Shown here in pieces: positions 10,418-20,005 of a stretch of 64,000 nt of DNA. Each line of letters starts with the position of its first letter. Within the stretch, counting starts at the first letter, position 1. Under the pieces are notes generated by a model. That model saw nothing but the letters and a program-made list of their open reading frames with translations, was not told the DNA's origin and did not search any database. The stretch covers positions 31,422 to 95,421 of the forward strand of contig CALMWS010000219.1 of NCBI GenBank assembly GCA_937870795.1, given 5' to 3'. A program made the translations under genes and the position numbers. Origin of the DNA: an uncultured Bacteroidota bacterium (lineage in GTDB: Bacteria > Bacteroidota > Bacteroidia > Chitinophagales > Saprospiraceae).

Positions 10418-13375
10418 TTAGAATGAAACATTAAGTCCAAAAATAAATGATTTTGCTGAAGGATATGGGATGTATTCAATTCCAGATGAAGGAACACCAT
10501 TCCTCAGGTTTACTGTATTTACTTCAGGGTCAAAGCCACTGTAGTTGGTGATCACCAAAAGGTTTTGGCCAGTAAGTGACAACCTTACGTTTGAAAGTTT
10601 TGAAACTTTACCGATGTTGTATGACAAAGTAGCGTTAGCCAATTTTACAAAGTCACCATCTTCAATGTATCTTGAAGAAGAGGTGATTGGGTTGGCAATG
10701 CTTTCTTTGATGCTTCCTTCCAACAAGTTGGCATCAAGGTTTCTGCTACCAAGGTTACCAATTGGCAATACAGACATGGCTGTGTTGTTGTACAACTGGT
10801 GGCCAAAAGCTCCGTTCCAGTTCATGCTGAAATTCAACTTGCCAGCTTCTATACCGGTAGAAATACCCAAAATGATGTTGGCATTTGGATCACCAGCTGC
10901 TACTGTTACATCACCGTCTTTGGTGTACTTGCTGTTTCCTGTTTCATCCAGACCCAGGTATTCTCTCACAAAGAAGGTATTCAAAGGATAGCCATTCTTC
11001 ATTTCCTGAACATAAGCTCCTGATGAACCTTGTCCAAACAAATCTCCTGTAAGGATTGGAGGACCAGAGTAATTTCTGAATTCGTTGTTGAGGAATGAAA
11101 CGTTACCTCCGAGGAACCAGCCAAAGTTTTGCTTGTTGATGATCTGAGCATTCAAGCCGATTTCAACACCGCTGTTTACTACTTCACCATTGATGTTTTT
11201 CCAAGCTCTTACAGCAGGACCTGGCTCTGATACAGATGGGTCCAACAAAAGATCGTTGGTTACTCTGCTATAGTAATCGATGCTACCTGTCAATACATTG
11301 TTAACCAGACCGAAGTCGATTCCCACATTGAGTGTTGATGATGATTCCCATTTCAAGTTAGGATTGGCAACGTTTTCCAACAAAGTACCACCATTTTCAG
11401 TAAGCTGATATCTTTCCTGTGCAGATCCTGCAGGGAATTCCTGGTTACCGGTTTTACCCCAGCCCAAACGCAATTTCAGATCACTGATGTTGTCGTTGTC
11501 AGCAAGGAAATCTTCTGATTTGATGTTCCAGGAAGCACCAAAAGATGGGAAGATACCATATTTGTTGTTGGCACCAAATTTTGATGAACCGTCAGCTCTC
11601 AAAGTAGCAGTAAGGTTATACTTGCCTTTGTATCCCAAAGTTGCTCTACCAAAATATGACTGCAATTCGCTGATTGGATCAGCAAATGAGATGAAACGTT
11701 TGTTGGCATTGCTAGAGTTTTGAATAGCATTTGTATTGTCAAAATCCAATACCGCAAAGCCACGACCTGCTAAGGCGTAACCTTTGAAGTCAAATTTTTG
11801 GTATTCGTAACCCACAATTGCTTCCAATCTGAGATCATCAGACATGTTTTTGTTGAAATTCAAAGTATGTGATTGGATGGTTGACAACAATTCGTTGTTG
11901 GCCATACCAGCCCAACCCAAACCTTCAATTCCCTGTACGTTGACATTACCAGAAATGGCACCACGTGTGTTGCCAAGACCATAATTGATACCCAATCTAT
12001 AACGGTAAGTAAGGTTATCGGTGATGTTCCAGTAAGGAGAAATGTTGGCCAAAGTAGTTGTGGTTTTCGCTTTTTCAAAGTGACCATCCAAAAGATTCAA
12101 TGGGTTGATGGTAGTTGCACCAACCAATGGGTTGTTCTTTGAAGTGGTGAAGTCACCATTGGAAGCTCTCAGTGGAACGGTTGGGTTCCATTGCAAAGCC
12201 TGGGCTACAAGGTTACCAGTAAAGCCGGCATTGGTAGAAATAGGCGCAATATCTTCCACAGTTTGGCTGGCGATCAACATCGCATCCAAACCCAATTTAC
12301 CATCCAATACTTTGAAATTGGAGTTGAAAGATGCAGTATATCTCTTTAATCCTGAATCTTTTATGATACCTTGAATGTCCTGATATCCACCTGAGAATCT
12401 GTAGGTAGCTGTTTCTGAACCACCTCCGATTGACAAATTGTAGTTTTGGGTTGTACCGCTTCTGGTAATCTGATCAAAAGCATCTACACTGCCTTTACCA
12501 TCACCAGAAGTCAAACCATACTTGCTCAATGCTGATCTGTACTCATCTGCTGTAAGCACATCATACTTTTTCAATACAGAGCTGGTACCCAAACTTACAC
12601 CAAAGTCAACTTTAGGTGCACCTGACTTTGCTTTTTTGGTTGTAATGAGGATTACACCATTGGAAGCCCTTGATCCATAGATCGCAGCTGAAGATGCATC
12701 CTTCAATACATCGATGTTGGCAATGTCTGATGGGTTGATAAAGTTTAAAGGGTTGGAATTGGCAATAGAACCAATATCTGTAGCCAACAAACCTGCTTTG
12801 GCGGTACGACCATCCAATGGCACTCCATCAATAACATAGAGTGGGCTTGCGCCTGCACGAATGGAGTTGTTACCCCTGATTTTCACAGTTGCCTGACCAC
12901 CTGGCTGACCACTGTTGTTGATGATGTTAACACCCGCAACCCTGTTTTGCAACAACTGGTCTGCTGATGTAACGATACCCTGATTGAAATCCTTTTCTTT
13001 CAATGAGGCAACGGAGCCGGTCACATCTCTTTTCTTCTGTGAACCGTATCCTACAATTACAACCTCATCCAACACAGATCCTTCCTCAAGGGCTATGTCG
13101 ACAGTTGTAGAGGAACCTACAACCACTTCCTGGTTGGCGTATCCCGTATAAGAAAAAACGAGGGTCGATCCTTCAGCAGCGCTGATTGAATACATACCAT
13201 CGAGGTCGGTAATGGTTCCGGTACTGGTCCCCTTTACCAAAATGTTGGCCCCGATTAGGGGGTCACCGGTCTTGCCATCTGTCACTTTTCCTGATACCGT
13301 ACGCTGCGCATAGGTAAAGGAAACTCCCAGGGCAAATACCAAAAGAAACATAAATTTTGTTAATGTTCTCTTCAT
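10418..13375 (-). CDS. SusC/RagA-family TonB-linked outer-membrane receptor
   Basis: TonB-dependent import channel paired with SusD. The 985-residue protein has a signal peptide ending TYAQ, a carboxypeptidase-regulatory-like domain (RTVSGKVTDGKTGDPLIGAN, about residues 24-100), the TonB-box-like segment VLDEVVIVGYGSQKKRDVTG, a plug domain with VRIRGNNSIRAGASPLYVIDG-type SusC signature (GQATVKIRGNNS, PLYVIDGVPLDG, DVLKDASSAAIYGSRASNGV), then a 22-strand-type barrel ending in SFIFGLNVSF, with a terminal phenylalanine as usual for barrels. It leads the susC-susD-ASPIC unit. A long upstream region with TAACGTTA-type palindromes separates it from the divergent LacI-family gene, which is the obvious candidate regulator. 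Confidence 0.96.
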   Translation of the reverse strand: MKRTLTKFMFLLVFALGVSFTYAQRTVSGKVTDGKTGDPLIGANILVKGTSTGTITDLDGMYSISAAEGSTLVFSYTGYANQEVVVGSSTTVDIALEEGSVLDEVVIVGYGSQKKRDVTGSVASLKEKDFNQGIVTSADQLLQNRVAGVNIINNSGQPGGQATVKIRGNNSIRAGASPLYVIDGVPLDGRTAKAGLLATDIGSIANSNPLNFINPSDIANIDVLKDASSAAIYGSRASNGVILITTKKAKSGAPKVDFGVSLGTSSVLKKYDVLTADEYRSALSKYGLTSGDGKGSVDAFDQITRSGTTQNYNLSIGGGSETATYRFSGGYQDIQGIIKDSGLKRYTASFNSNFKVLDGKLGLDAMLIASQTVEDIAPISTNAGFTGNLVAQALQWNPTVPLRASNGDFTTSKNNPLVGATTINPLNLLDGHFEKAKTTTTLANISPYWNITDNLTYRYRLGINYGLGNTRGAISGNVNVQGIEGLGWAGMANNELLSTIQSHTLNFNKNMSDDLRLEAIVGYEYQKFDFKGYALAGRGFAVLDFDNTNAIQNSSNANKRFISFADPISELQSYFGRATLGYKGKYNLTATLRADGSSKFGANNKYGIFPSFGASWNIKSEDFLADNDNISDLKLRLGWGKTGNQEFPAGSAQERYQLTENGGTLLENVANPNLKWESSSTLNVGIDFGLVNNVLTGSIDYYSRVTNDLLLDPSVSEPGPAVRAWKNINGEVVNSGVEIGLNAQIINKQNFGWFLGGNVSFLNNEFRNYSGPPILTGDLFGQGSSGAYVQEMKNGYPLNTFFVREYLGLDETGNSKYTKDGDVTVAAGDPNANIILGISTGIEAGKLNFSMNWNGAFGHQLYNNTAMSVLPIGNLGSRNLDANLLEGSIKESIANPITSSSRYIEDGDFVKLANATLSYNIGKVSKLSNVRLSLTGQNLLVITNYSGFDPEVNTVNLRNGVPSSGIEYIPYPSAKSFIFGLNVSF

Positions 13376-13654
13376 GTGGCTTTGACGATTTTGATTTAAT
13401 TAATTAGAAGTTTATTCATAAAACACCTACGTGTTGGTTATGCTCTTCGTAATACTTTGTCTTTCAGAACTTTCGGAATTATAATGTCGGCCGGAAAACT
13501 ATTTTAACATAACGTTAAAAAATTAATATTCGCTTCCTGGACGTTTTACATATTAATTATTTTTTATCAACCTTGTTTTTGTGGTATTTCCTATCCCCCT
13601 TATTGGATAGCAATGATAGGTATTATTTAAACGTTAACAAATTAAAAATAAATG

Positions 13655-13676
13655 CAAACGTTTGTGCAAACGTTTG
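13655..13676. promoter_or_regulatory. tandem LacI-type operators, 2 x CAAACGTTTG
   Basis: Two identical perfect 10-bp palindromes with CG centre, at 13655-13664 and 13667-13676, spaced 12 bp centre to centre. A CG-centred palindrome is typical of LacI/GalR-family operators. The right-hand copy contains the TTTG -33 element of the regulator promoter, so binding there would block RNA polymerase; autoregulation is likely. Confidence 0.75.
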
Positions 13677-13704
13677 TTGTTAATAAAATAAAATGTTAAA
13701 TTTG
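13673..13704 (+). promoter_or_regulatory. promoter of the LacI-family gene (TTTG-N20-TAAATTTG)
   Basis: TTTG at 13673-13676 and TAAATTTG at 13697-13704 match the Bacteroidota -33/-7 consensus with 20-bp spacing. The start codon is only 4 bp beyond the -7 element, so the message may be leaderless or nearly so. Confidence 0.7.
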
Positions 13705-13708
13705 AGCT

Positions 13709-14704
13709 ATGAACAAAATTACCATCGTGGATATCGCCAAAATGTTGTCCATTTCCGTATCCACCGTTTCAAGGGCCTTATCGGATCATCCCGATATTAG
13801 CGAGGAGACCAAAAATCGCGTCCGCGAAGTCGCCCATAAATTCAACTATCTGCCCAATTTGCACGCCCGCTTCTTTCGAAAAAAGAACACCCGCATGATT
13901 GCACTCATCCTGCCCGAGTTCAATCGTTTCTTTGTACCCGACCTCATCAAAGGCATCCAACACTACGCCGACGAACAGGGTTACAAAGTCATTATCTTTC
14001 AATCCGGCAACCAGTTCGAAGCAGAAGCCGAAATCATCAAATACTGCCTCAGCTGGGTGGTTGAAGGGGTGCTCATTTCGCTCAGCGACAATACCTCAGA
14101 CCTCAACCACCTGCAAATCCTGAAAGACAGCCAGATTCCGGTTGTATTGCTCGACAAAGTGCTCACCAGTACTGACTATCCCACCGTTACCATCGATGGC
14201 TTTGCTGCAGCTTATACTGCTACCACGACACTGATCCAGAAATCAAGAAAGAAGATTTTGGGTGTCTTTGGCCATGAAAACTTATCCATCACCAAAGATC
14301 GCTTTTTTGGCTTCCAACAAGCCTTATCAGACGCAGGACTGCCTGTAGATCCGGAGCCCTACCTTATAGTCAACCACATTCAGCAAATCAACAGGCTGCT
14401 GGAGGCCAAAACCCGGGAGTATCTACCCGATGGCATCTTTTTTATGACCGATGAACTGCTGGTGCATGGCCTCAATCATTTTTTGAAGATGGGTCTCAAA
14501 GTGCCCCAGGAATTGAGCGTCATTGGCATCAGCGATGGTACTTCGCCCAACTTTTTATTTCCCCCCATCAGCCACATCTTTCATTCAGGTTTTCAGATCG
14601 GTAAGTCAGCATGTAAGTTGCTCATCCACCACATCCAGGACCAGGATCATGAAATCCGACATTTGGTAGAAGGAACAAATTTGATAGATTTGGGCTCCAT
14701 TTGA
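13709..14704 (+). CDS. LacI-family transcriptional regulator
   Basis: DNA-binding repressor with a sugar-binding-protein-like sensor. The 331-residue length is normal. The N-terminal helix-turn-helix and hinge are clear: ITIVDIAKMLSISVSTVSRA, DHPDISEETKNRV and HKFNYLPN (residues about 3-58). The periplasmic-binding-protein-like domain follows (TRMIALILPEF, VVLLDKVL, DGIFFMTDELLVHGL, ELSVIGISDG). It lies divergent from susC and just before a TonB-receptor-like gene 22 bp downstream, so a nutrient-responsive role for one or both is inferred. The ligand is unknown. Two palindromes immediately upstream point to autoregulation. Confidence 0.93.
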   Translation: MNKITIVDIAKMLSISVSTVSRALSDHPDISEETKNRVREVAHKFNYLPNLHARFFRKKNTRMIALILPEFNRFFVPDLIKGIQHYADEQGYKVIIFQSGNQFEAEAEIIKYCLSWVVEGVLISLSDNTSDLNHLQILKDSQIPVVLLDKVLTSTDYPTVTIDGFAAAYTATTTLIQKSRKKILGVFGHENLSITKDRFFGFQQALSDAGLPVDPEPYLIVNHIQQINRLLEAKTREYLPDGIFFMTDELLVHGLNHFLKMGLKVPQELSVIGISDGTSPNFLFPPISHIFHSGFQIGKSACKLLIHHIQDQDHEIRHLVEGTNLIDLGSI

Positions 14705-14726
14705 TGTACCGCTTCAACTTATCATA

Positions 14727-16691
14727 TTGAATTTAAACTCTACACCAAAGCGTTGGCTTATGGGCTTTGCCTTCTGGTTGATTATTGCTGTAACAGGACA
14801 AGCCCAAACCGACACCCTTTGGCAAATAGCCGGCGATACGGTGGTTTTTATTGCCCCAAAAAGCATAACTACAGATCGGGTCAAACTCAGCAACCGCGAT
14901 TTCAAACGATTGCCAGGCGGATTTGACGATCCTTCCAGGATTTTGATTCATTTTCCGGGCATTGCCATTGCCAACGATCAGGCCAATGGTGTCGTTTACC
15001 ACGGACTGCCTGCCCACATGACGCAATGGAGACTTAATGGACTGGACATCGTCAACCCCAACCACCTCAGCAATGCCGGTACCTTAAGCGATCTATCCAG
15101 CCCTTCGGCAGGTGGGGTCAATATGTACAGCGGCAATGTCCTGGATGGTTTTGAATTTGTAGCCCCCTCCTTTACGAGCAAACGATCGTGGTCTCTGGCA
15201 GGTATAGCTGATCTTCAAACCTCGACCAAAAGGCAAAATTACCTTCAACTTAGTGTCCTGGGCCTTGAAGCAGGCCTCCACAAAAAGTGGCAAAACAACA
15301 GCCACGTCTTTGCCAATTACCGGTATTCATTTACCGGCTTGCTGGAAGATTTGGGCGTTTCTTTCGGCAATGAAGCCATTCGTTTTGATGATTGGGTGGC
15401 AGGCTATTCTGCCAAAAATAAAAACTTCAATACCTCCTTCTTTTTTGCATACGGCAGCAGTACCAACAAACACAATGCCCAGCCCAAACCCTTGCTCACG
15501 TACAAAGACGGTCAAAACATTTACTACCATTCCAAAAACATCACCGCGCAGTGGCTGGCCGGTTACCAATACCTGACAGGACACGAACTCAACGTGGGCG
15601 TTGCCTATTCAAAACGGAGTGATGATCGCAAAGCCGATGGCGAAATTGTACTTGAAGATGATACCACCGTTGATGTAGCCGAAACCTTTGGGCTTTCCCA
15701 CCAGAAATATACGGCCATGGCAAAGCTTACAACTCCCGGCAACTGGCAGCTGGAAGCAAGATGGATGTATGACCAACTGCAATACGACAAAACCATTGAT
15801 ACAAACGCAGCTCGCAGTGTTGCTGATGAGCTGTATAGCACTCAACTGAATGTCTTCAAAAATATAAGCCTGGGTCAACATCTTAAACTCAAAACAGAAT
15901 TGGCCTTAATGTACCAACGCCAATTAAACGTGCTTCCTGCCTTAACTTTGGAGTACTACCAGGGACCACACACTGTTTCTGCATCCCTTTCAAGAAACGT
16001 CGGAGGGGTGCTGCTCAATCAGGCTTATGCCCTTCATTCGATTGTTGGCATGAATTATATGCTGGATTATAAAATCACAACGCGGTATCTTAAAACGACC
16101 GTTAGTGGCTTTTACCACGACATTTCCCGATTGCCCGCCGATACGGCAGAATACAATTTTCTTCTGGCATACGATCTCTCGTTTGATGGCAAGATCAGCA
16201 GCACGGGTCGGGGAAAATCCCAGGGTGTAAGTTTCATGGCAGAGCTCGATGCCGGTAAAAACTGGTGGCTAAATGTTAACCACAGTTGGTTGAACACTTT
16301 GTACAAAAACAGTGGATCCACAAATTGGAATCACGCCGAAAATGATTTTGGATGGATGGGCAATGCCAATGTTGGTAAGACCATAAAACTGGGACATGGG
16401 CAACTTTCACTGTCTGTGTCTTTCCATTACCGGGGTGGGCAATTTTATTATACTGCCATGCCCTACCCGGCAACACAACAATACAATCTTGCACCTCAAA
16501 ATCAATTTGCTCCCTATCTTAGATGGGACGCAAGGATTAATTACACAAGAAAAAAATCGATGATTTCACTTGATATTCAAAACGTTACCAACCGTCAAAA
16601 TGAAGGTTTTGCCAGATACGGGCCCACAGGTCCTTATATTGAATATCAACTTGGACTTTTGCCCGTAATCAGTTACAAAAGAAGCTGGTAA
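14727..16691 (+). CDS. TonB-dependent-receptor-like outer-membrane protein with plug
   Basis: Predicted outer-membrane receptor of 654 residues, smaller than SusC. The TTG at 14727 is favoured as the start because it gives a signal peptide with Lys8/Arg9 before the hydrophobic core and the cleavage motif GQAQ; the first ATG (14760) would lack the charged region. A plug-like region follows (FKRLPGGFDDPSRILIHFPG, VVYHGLPAHMTQWRLNGLDI, SAGGVNMYSGNVLDGFEF). The rest is rich in alternating aromatic strands and ends RWDARINYTRKKSMISLDIQ and NRQNEGFARYG, typical of TonB receptors. There is no carboxypeptidase-like or STN domain and no evident TonB box, so energy coupling is uncertain. Probably cotranscribed with the LacI-family gene. 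Confidence 0.8.
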   Translation: MNLNSTPKRWLMGFAFWLIIAVTGQAQTDTLWQIAGDTVVFIAPKSITTDRVKLSNRDFKRLPGGFDDPSRILIHFPGIAIANDQANGVVYHGLPAHMTQWRLNGLDIVNPNHLSNAGTLSDLSSPSAGGVNMYSGNVLDGFEFVAPSFTSKRSWSLAGIADLQTSTKRQNYLQLSVLGLEAGLHKKWQNNSHVFANYRYSFTGLLEDLGVSFGNEAIRFDDWVAGYSAKNKNFNTSFFFAYGSSTNKHNAQPKPLLTYKDGQNIYYHSKNITAQWLAGYQYLTGHELNVGVAYSKRSDDRKADGEIVLEDDTTVDVAETFGLSHQKYTAMAKLTTPGNWQLEARWMYDQLQYDKTIDTNAARSVADELYSTQLNVFKNISLGQHLKLKTELALMYQRQLNVLPALTLEYYQGPHTVSASLSRNVGGVLLNQAYALHSIVGMNYMLDYKITTRYLKTTVSGFYHDISRLPADTAEYNFLLAYDLSFDGKISSTGRGKSQGVSFMAELDAGKNWWLNVNHSWLNTLYKNSGSTNWNHAENDFGWMGNANVGKTIKLGHGQLSLSVSFHYRGGQFYYTAMPYPATQQYNLAPQNQFAPYLRWDARINYTRKKSMISLDIQNVTNRQNEGFARYGPTGPYIEYQLGLLPVISYKRSW

Positions 16692-16694
16692 TGG

Positions 16695-18227
16695 TTATTT
16701 GACTTCCTGCATAAGTTTCCTTACCAACGGAGAAATGGCCAGCAGTACCAGTCCTGCAATGAGTGCATACAGTGCCAGCTGTTTATATCCATTGGTGTAG
16801 GTGATCAACTGCTCGAGGTTAGATGCATTGGCAGAAGCTTCGGCAATATTGGCGCCCAGGATGCCTGCAAAATATTGTCCGTAGGCGCTGGCCAGAAACC
16901 ACATACCCATCATGATGGCCTGCAGTTTGACGGGTGATAGTTTGGTCATTATAGACATGCCTATGGGCGACAAGCACAGCTCACCAAAGGTGATGACCAG
17001 CCAGCCAAGCGTAAATACATTTAAGGAAGTTACGCCCTGATCATTGGCAAAAAACTGGGTGGTATAAAATACATAAAAGCCGGCAGCCAAAAACAAAAAG
17101 CCAAGGCCAAACTTTACCAGCGTATTGGGCTCCCAGCCCTTTTTTGCCAGCGCAAGCCAAACCATGCCTAGCAGGGCTGCAAACAAGATTACAAAAAGAG
17201 AATTGGCGGAGTTGTTGACACCATTGGGGTCGAGGGTGATGCCCACCAGATTTTTATCCAGATTTTTTTCAGCAAACAAGCTGAGTGAGCCCCCACTTTG
17301 TTCGAAGAAAGCCCAAAACACAATGGAAAAAAAGATAAAAACCATGGCCGCAACCAATTTTTTTCTTTCAGCTACGGTAAAGTTACGCATTTCATAAGCC
17401 AGGTAAACCAGGGTAGCCGGACCAATGGTATACATGAATATATCCGTATATTCTGTTTTGGCTACCATGGTCATGATCAGTGGTATGATGACCAGTGAAC
17501 CAAGATAGGTGGCCAATTCAATATTTCTTCGCTTACCGGCATCAAGGTGTAGCAAGGGTGACAAACCTATGTTGCCCATACTTTTTTGGGTAAAGGTAAA
17601 GGTTAGCAGGCTGATGATCATCACCAATGCCGCAAAACCAAAGGCCACATGCCATGTAAGGTGTGAGGGTACCAACGAGGTAAGCATTTCACCCTTACCA
17701 ACCGCCACACATAAGTAGCCACCAATGAGGGCGCCCAGGTTAATACCCGCATAAAACAAAGAAAAACCGGCATCCCGTCTGGTGTCTCCATCGTGATAGA
17801 GTGTGCCTACCATGGTAGAAATGTTGGGCTTGAAAAAGCCGGTACCCACAATGGTAAAACTAATGCCAAAAAAGAAAAAACGCACAGGGTCAATGGCCAG
17901 GATCAGGCTACCCGCAATCATGAGCAAGCCACCCCAATATAGCGATTTGCGGTAGCCCAATATCTTATCGGCAAACAAGCCCCCGATGAAAGTAAATGCA
18001 TATACAAAGGCCTGGGTGGCGCCGTATTGCAGGTTGGCCTGGGTGGCATCCAGCATGAGTTGGTTGACCATAAAAATAACAAGCATGCCCCTCATTCCAT
18101 AGAAACAGAAACGTTCCCACATTTCAGAGAAAAACAAATACCAGAGTTGTTTCGGGTACTGACCTTTGAAATTTCGAATTTCCTGTAGGGAGGTATCGGT
18201 TGCTGGTGTATCGTTATTGGACGCCAT
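16695..18227 (-). CDS. POT-family proton-coupled oligopeptide transporter, copy 3
   Basis: Inner-membrane major-facilitator protein importing di-/tripeptides with protons. The 510-residue sequence has the N-terminal EMWERFCFYGMRG (the ExxERFxYYG proton-coupling motif of TM1) and FYAGINLGALIGGYL (PTR2 signature, TM5), plus about 12-14 hydrophobic segments. FGELCLSPIGMSIMTKLSP near the C-terminus is typical of bacterial POT proteins. It overlaps the upstream copy by 14 bp, showing one transcription unit of three. It converges with the TonB-receptor-like gene with only 3 bp between them. Substrate preference cannot be deduced. Confidence 0.93.
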   Translation of the reverse strand: MASNNDTPATDTSLQEIRNFKGQYPKQLWYLFFSEMWERFCFYGMRGMLVIFMVNQLMLDATQANLQYGATQAFVYAFTFIGGLFADKILGYRKSLYWGGLLMIAGSLILAIDPVRFFFFGISFTIVGTGFFKPNISTMVGTLYHDGDTRRDAGFSLFYAGINLGALIGGYLCVAVGKGEMLTSLVPSHLTWHVAFGFAALVMIISLLTFTFTQKSMGNIGLSPLLHLDAGKRRNIELATYLGSLVIIPLIMTMVAKTEYTDIFMYTIGPATLVYLAYEMRNFTVAERKKLVAAMVFIFFSIVFWAFFEQSGGSLSLFAEKNLDKNLVGITLDPNGVNNSANSLFVILFAALLGMVWLALAKKGWEPNTLVKFGLGFLFLAAGFYVFYTTQFFANDQGVTSLNVFTLGWLVITFGELCLSPIGMSIMTKLSPVKLQAIMMGMWFLASAYGQYFAGILGANIAEASANASNLEQLITYTNGYKQLALYALIAGLVLLAISPLVRKLMQEVK

Positions 18228-19980
18228 GCATCAGTTTTTTAAATATAGGATGGAGTGCTGCAACCAAAATGGCAGCGGCAAGTGGTGTAACCGTAAATAT
18301 CAGAAAGAAGTTGGCCATGCCGTGTTCTTGCGAGATGGCATCCATTTCACCACCAAGTTTACCGGCTATTTTATTGCCGATGGCGATGGATAAGTACCAT
18401 ACCCCAAACATTATAGATATCATACGGGCTGGTGCCAATTTGCTTACGTTGCTGAGCCCAACAGGTGATATGCACAGTTCTCCCATGGTGTGGAAGAGAT
18501 AGGCTATAACCAGCCAGATCATGCTCACTGCTGCGGTTTGAGCTCCGGCAGGAATAGCAGCTGAACCATAGGATAGAGCATAAAAGCCTATGCCCAGGAA
18601 GCTGAGTCCCATCGCATACTTAAAGGCTACCGGTGGATTGTATTTGCTTTCCCAAAGCTTGGTAAACATCGGCGCCAGGGTGATGATAAAGAAAGAATTT
18701 AATATCTGAAACCATGATGCCTGTACTTCTGTACCTTCGTTGTTGAATTCTCTGTTGAGCATCCAAATTACGATGCCCCAGATGATGACAAAACTTGAGA
18801 TCAGCACAATATTGGCCACACTGTATTTTCCAAAGGTAACCCTTGTGAGCCTTGAAAGCACCCAGCTGATAATGGCCAGGGGTACAACCGTAAGCAGGGT
18901 GTTGATGACTTTGAACGTAGTGGCAAAGCCTCCGGTGAGACTTCGGTCAACATAGTCTTTGGCAAAGATGCTCATGGAACCTCCCGCCTGCTCGAATGAG
19001 GCCCAAAAAAGCATGTAAAAAAAGGCAATCATACAAAGTGCAATCAGTTTATCGCGCGTGATTTCACTGTAACGCACCAGCCTGGAAAAAATGATGAAAA
19101 CAAAAATCAATACACCCCCGAGCATGACGTAATCTGCTGTAGTGGAGTTGCCAAATATATTGTAATCGTATATTTTCGACATTGGGTCGTTGATCACCCA
19201 TACGAGGGCTATGATTGCGGCCAATATGATAAGTACAATATCGATGGTGAGAAATGGATTTCTCTTGTCGCCATCTGTCTGTGCAGATGCGTTTTCAGTA
19301 GTTGATTTATTTGCTACCAATGGTTTGAGACCTACTTCTCCAAAGATACCCTGGAAAAAATAAAACATGATCAGACCCAAAAACATAAAGATGCCTGCGA
19401 GGCCAAAGCCAAAACTCCAGTCTACTTTTTCACCAATGTAACCACAAAGCATCATACCCAGGAAGGCACCAGAGTTGACACCCATATAAAAGATCGTATA
19501 CGCAGCATCTTTTTTCTCAGCGTGGTCTTTGTACAATTGAGAAACGATAGAGGTCATATTGGGTTTAAAGAAACCATTGCCAAAAATCAGGCATAGCAGA
19601 CCTATGTACAAAAAAGCAGGTGTCTCTAAAGCCATAGAGGCATGACCCAGGGCCATGATAAAAGCACCCAGCAATACCGTCTTGCGCGAGCCCAGGTAAC
19701 GATCGGCTACAAAGCCCCCAATGATGGGTGTGAGGTAAACCATAGAAGTATAAGTGCCATACAGAGCCAGCGCTGTTTTTCGCTCCCATGCCCAGCCCCC
19801 GTCAACTAAGGAGGAGGTGAGAAACAAGACCAACAGCGAACGCATGCCGTAGTAGGAGAAGCGTTCCCACATTTCTGTAAAAAACAAGACAAAGAGGCCG
19901 GCGGGGTGACCCAATACTTTTTGGGAAAAGAAATCATTGCCCGATCCCTGCGAAGACCCGGAAGTAGCTTGGTTTGACAT
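18214..19980 (-). CDS. POT-family proton-coupled oligopeptide transporter, copy 2
   Basis: Middle gene of the POT triplet, 588 residues, the longest copy. TM1 carries EMWERFSYYGMRSLLVLFL and TM5 carries FYMGVNSGAFLGMMLCG. The cytoplasmic loop after TM6 is long and hydrophilic (NKSTTENASAQTDGDKRNP, around residue 220), the usual central loop between helix bundles with HA/HB helices. GELCISPVGLSNVSKLAPAR is the conserved region near TM10-11. Start ATG at 19980 lies 25 bp after the stop of the first gene. The three copies differ clearly in sequence, so they are an old duplication with probably different substrate ranges. Confidence 0.93.
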   Translation of the reverse strand: MSNQATSGSSQGSGNDFFSQKVLGHPAGLFVLFFTEMWERFSYYGMRSLLVLFLTSSLVDGGWAWERKTALALYGTYTSMVYLTPIIGGFVADRYLGSRKTVLLGAFIMALGHASMALETPAFLYIGLLCLIFGNGFFKPNMTSIVSQLYKDHAEKKDAAYTIFYMGVNSGAFLGMMLCGYIGEKVDWSFGFGLAGIFMFLGLIMFYFFQGIFGEVGLKPLVANKSTTENASAQTDGDKRNPFLTIDIVLIILAAIIALVWVINDPMSKIYDYNIFGNSTTADYVMLGGVLIFVFIIFSRLVRYSEITRDKLIALCMIAFFYMLFWASFEQAGGSMSIFAKDYVDRSLTGGFATTFKVINTLLTVVPLAIISWVLSRLTRVTFGKYSVANIVLISSFVIIWGIVIWMLNREFNNEGTEVQASWFQILNSFFIITLAPMFTKLWESKYNPPVAFKYAMGLSFLGIGFYALSYGSAAIPAGAQTAAVSMIWLVIAYLFHTMGELCISPVGLSNVSKLAPARMISIMFGVWYLSIAIGNKIAGKLGGEMDAISQEHGMANFFLIFTVTPLAAAILVAALHPIFKKLMHGVQ

Positions 19981-20005
19981 GTCAGTTATTGGTTTGTATC
20001 AAAGT

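Larger units (their letters stand above)
13376..13708. promoter_or_regulatory. divergent susC / lacI-family control region
   Basis: A 333-bp AT-rich gene-free stretch. On the right it holds the double CAAACGTTTG palindrome and the regulator promoter. In the middle is TAACGTTA (13510-13517) and AACGTTAAC-type sequence (13629-13638), which resemble the same LacI-type core. For susC, a weak minus-strand -7-like TAGTTTTC (13494-13501) is the best match, with the 13510-13517 palindrome lying just upstream of it. This arrangement suggests joint control of both directions by the regulator (inference). Confidence 0.5.
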
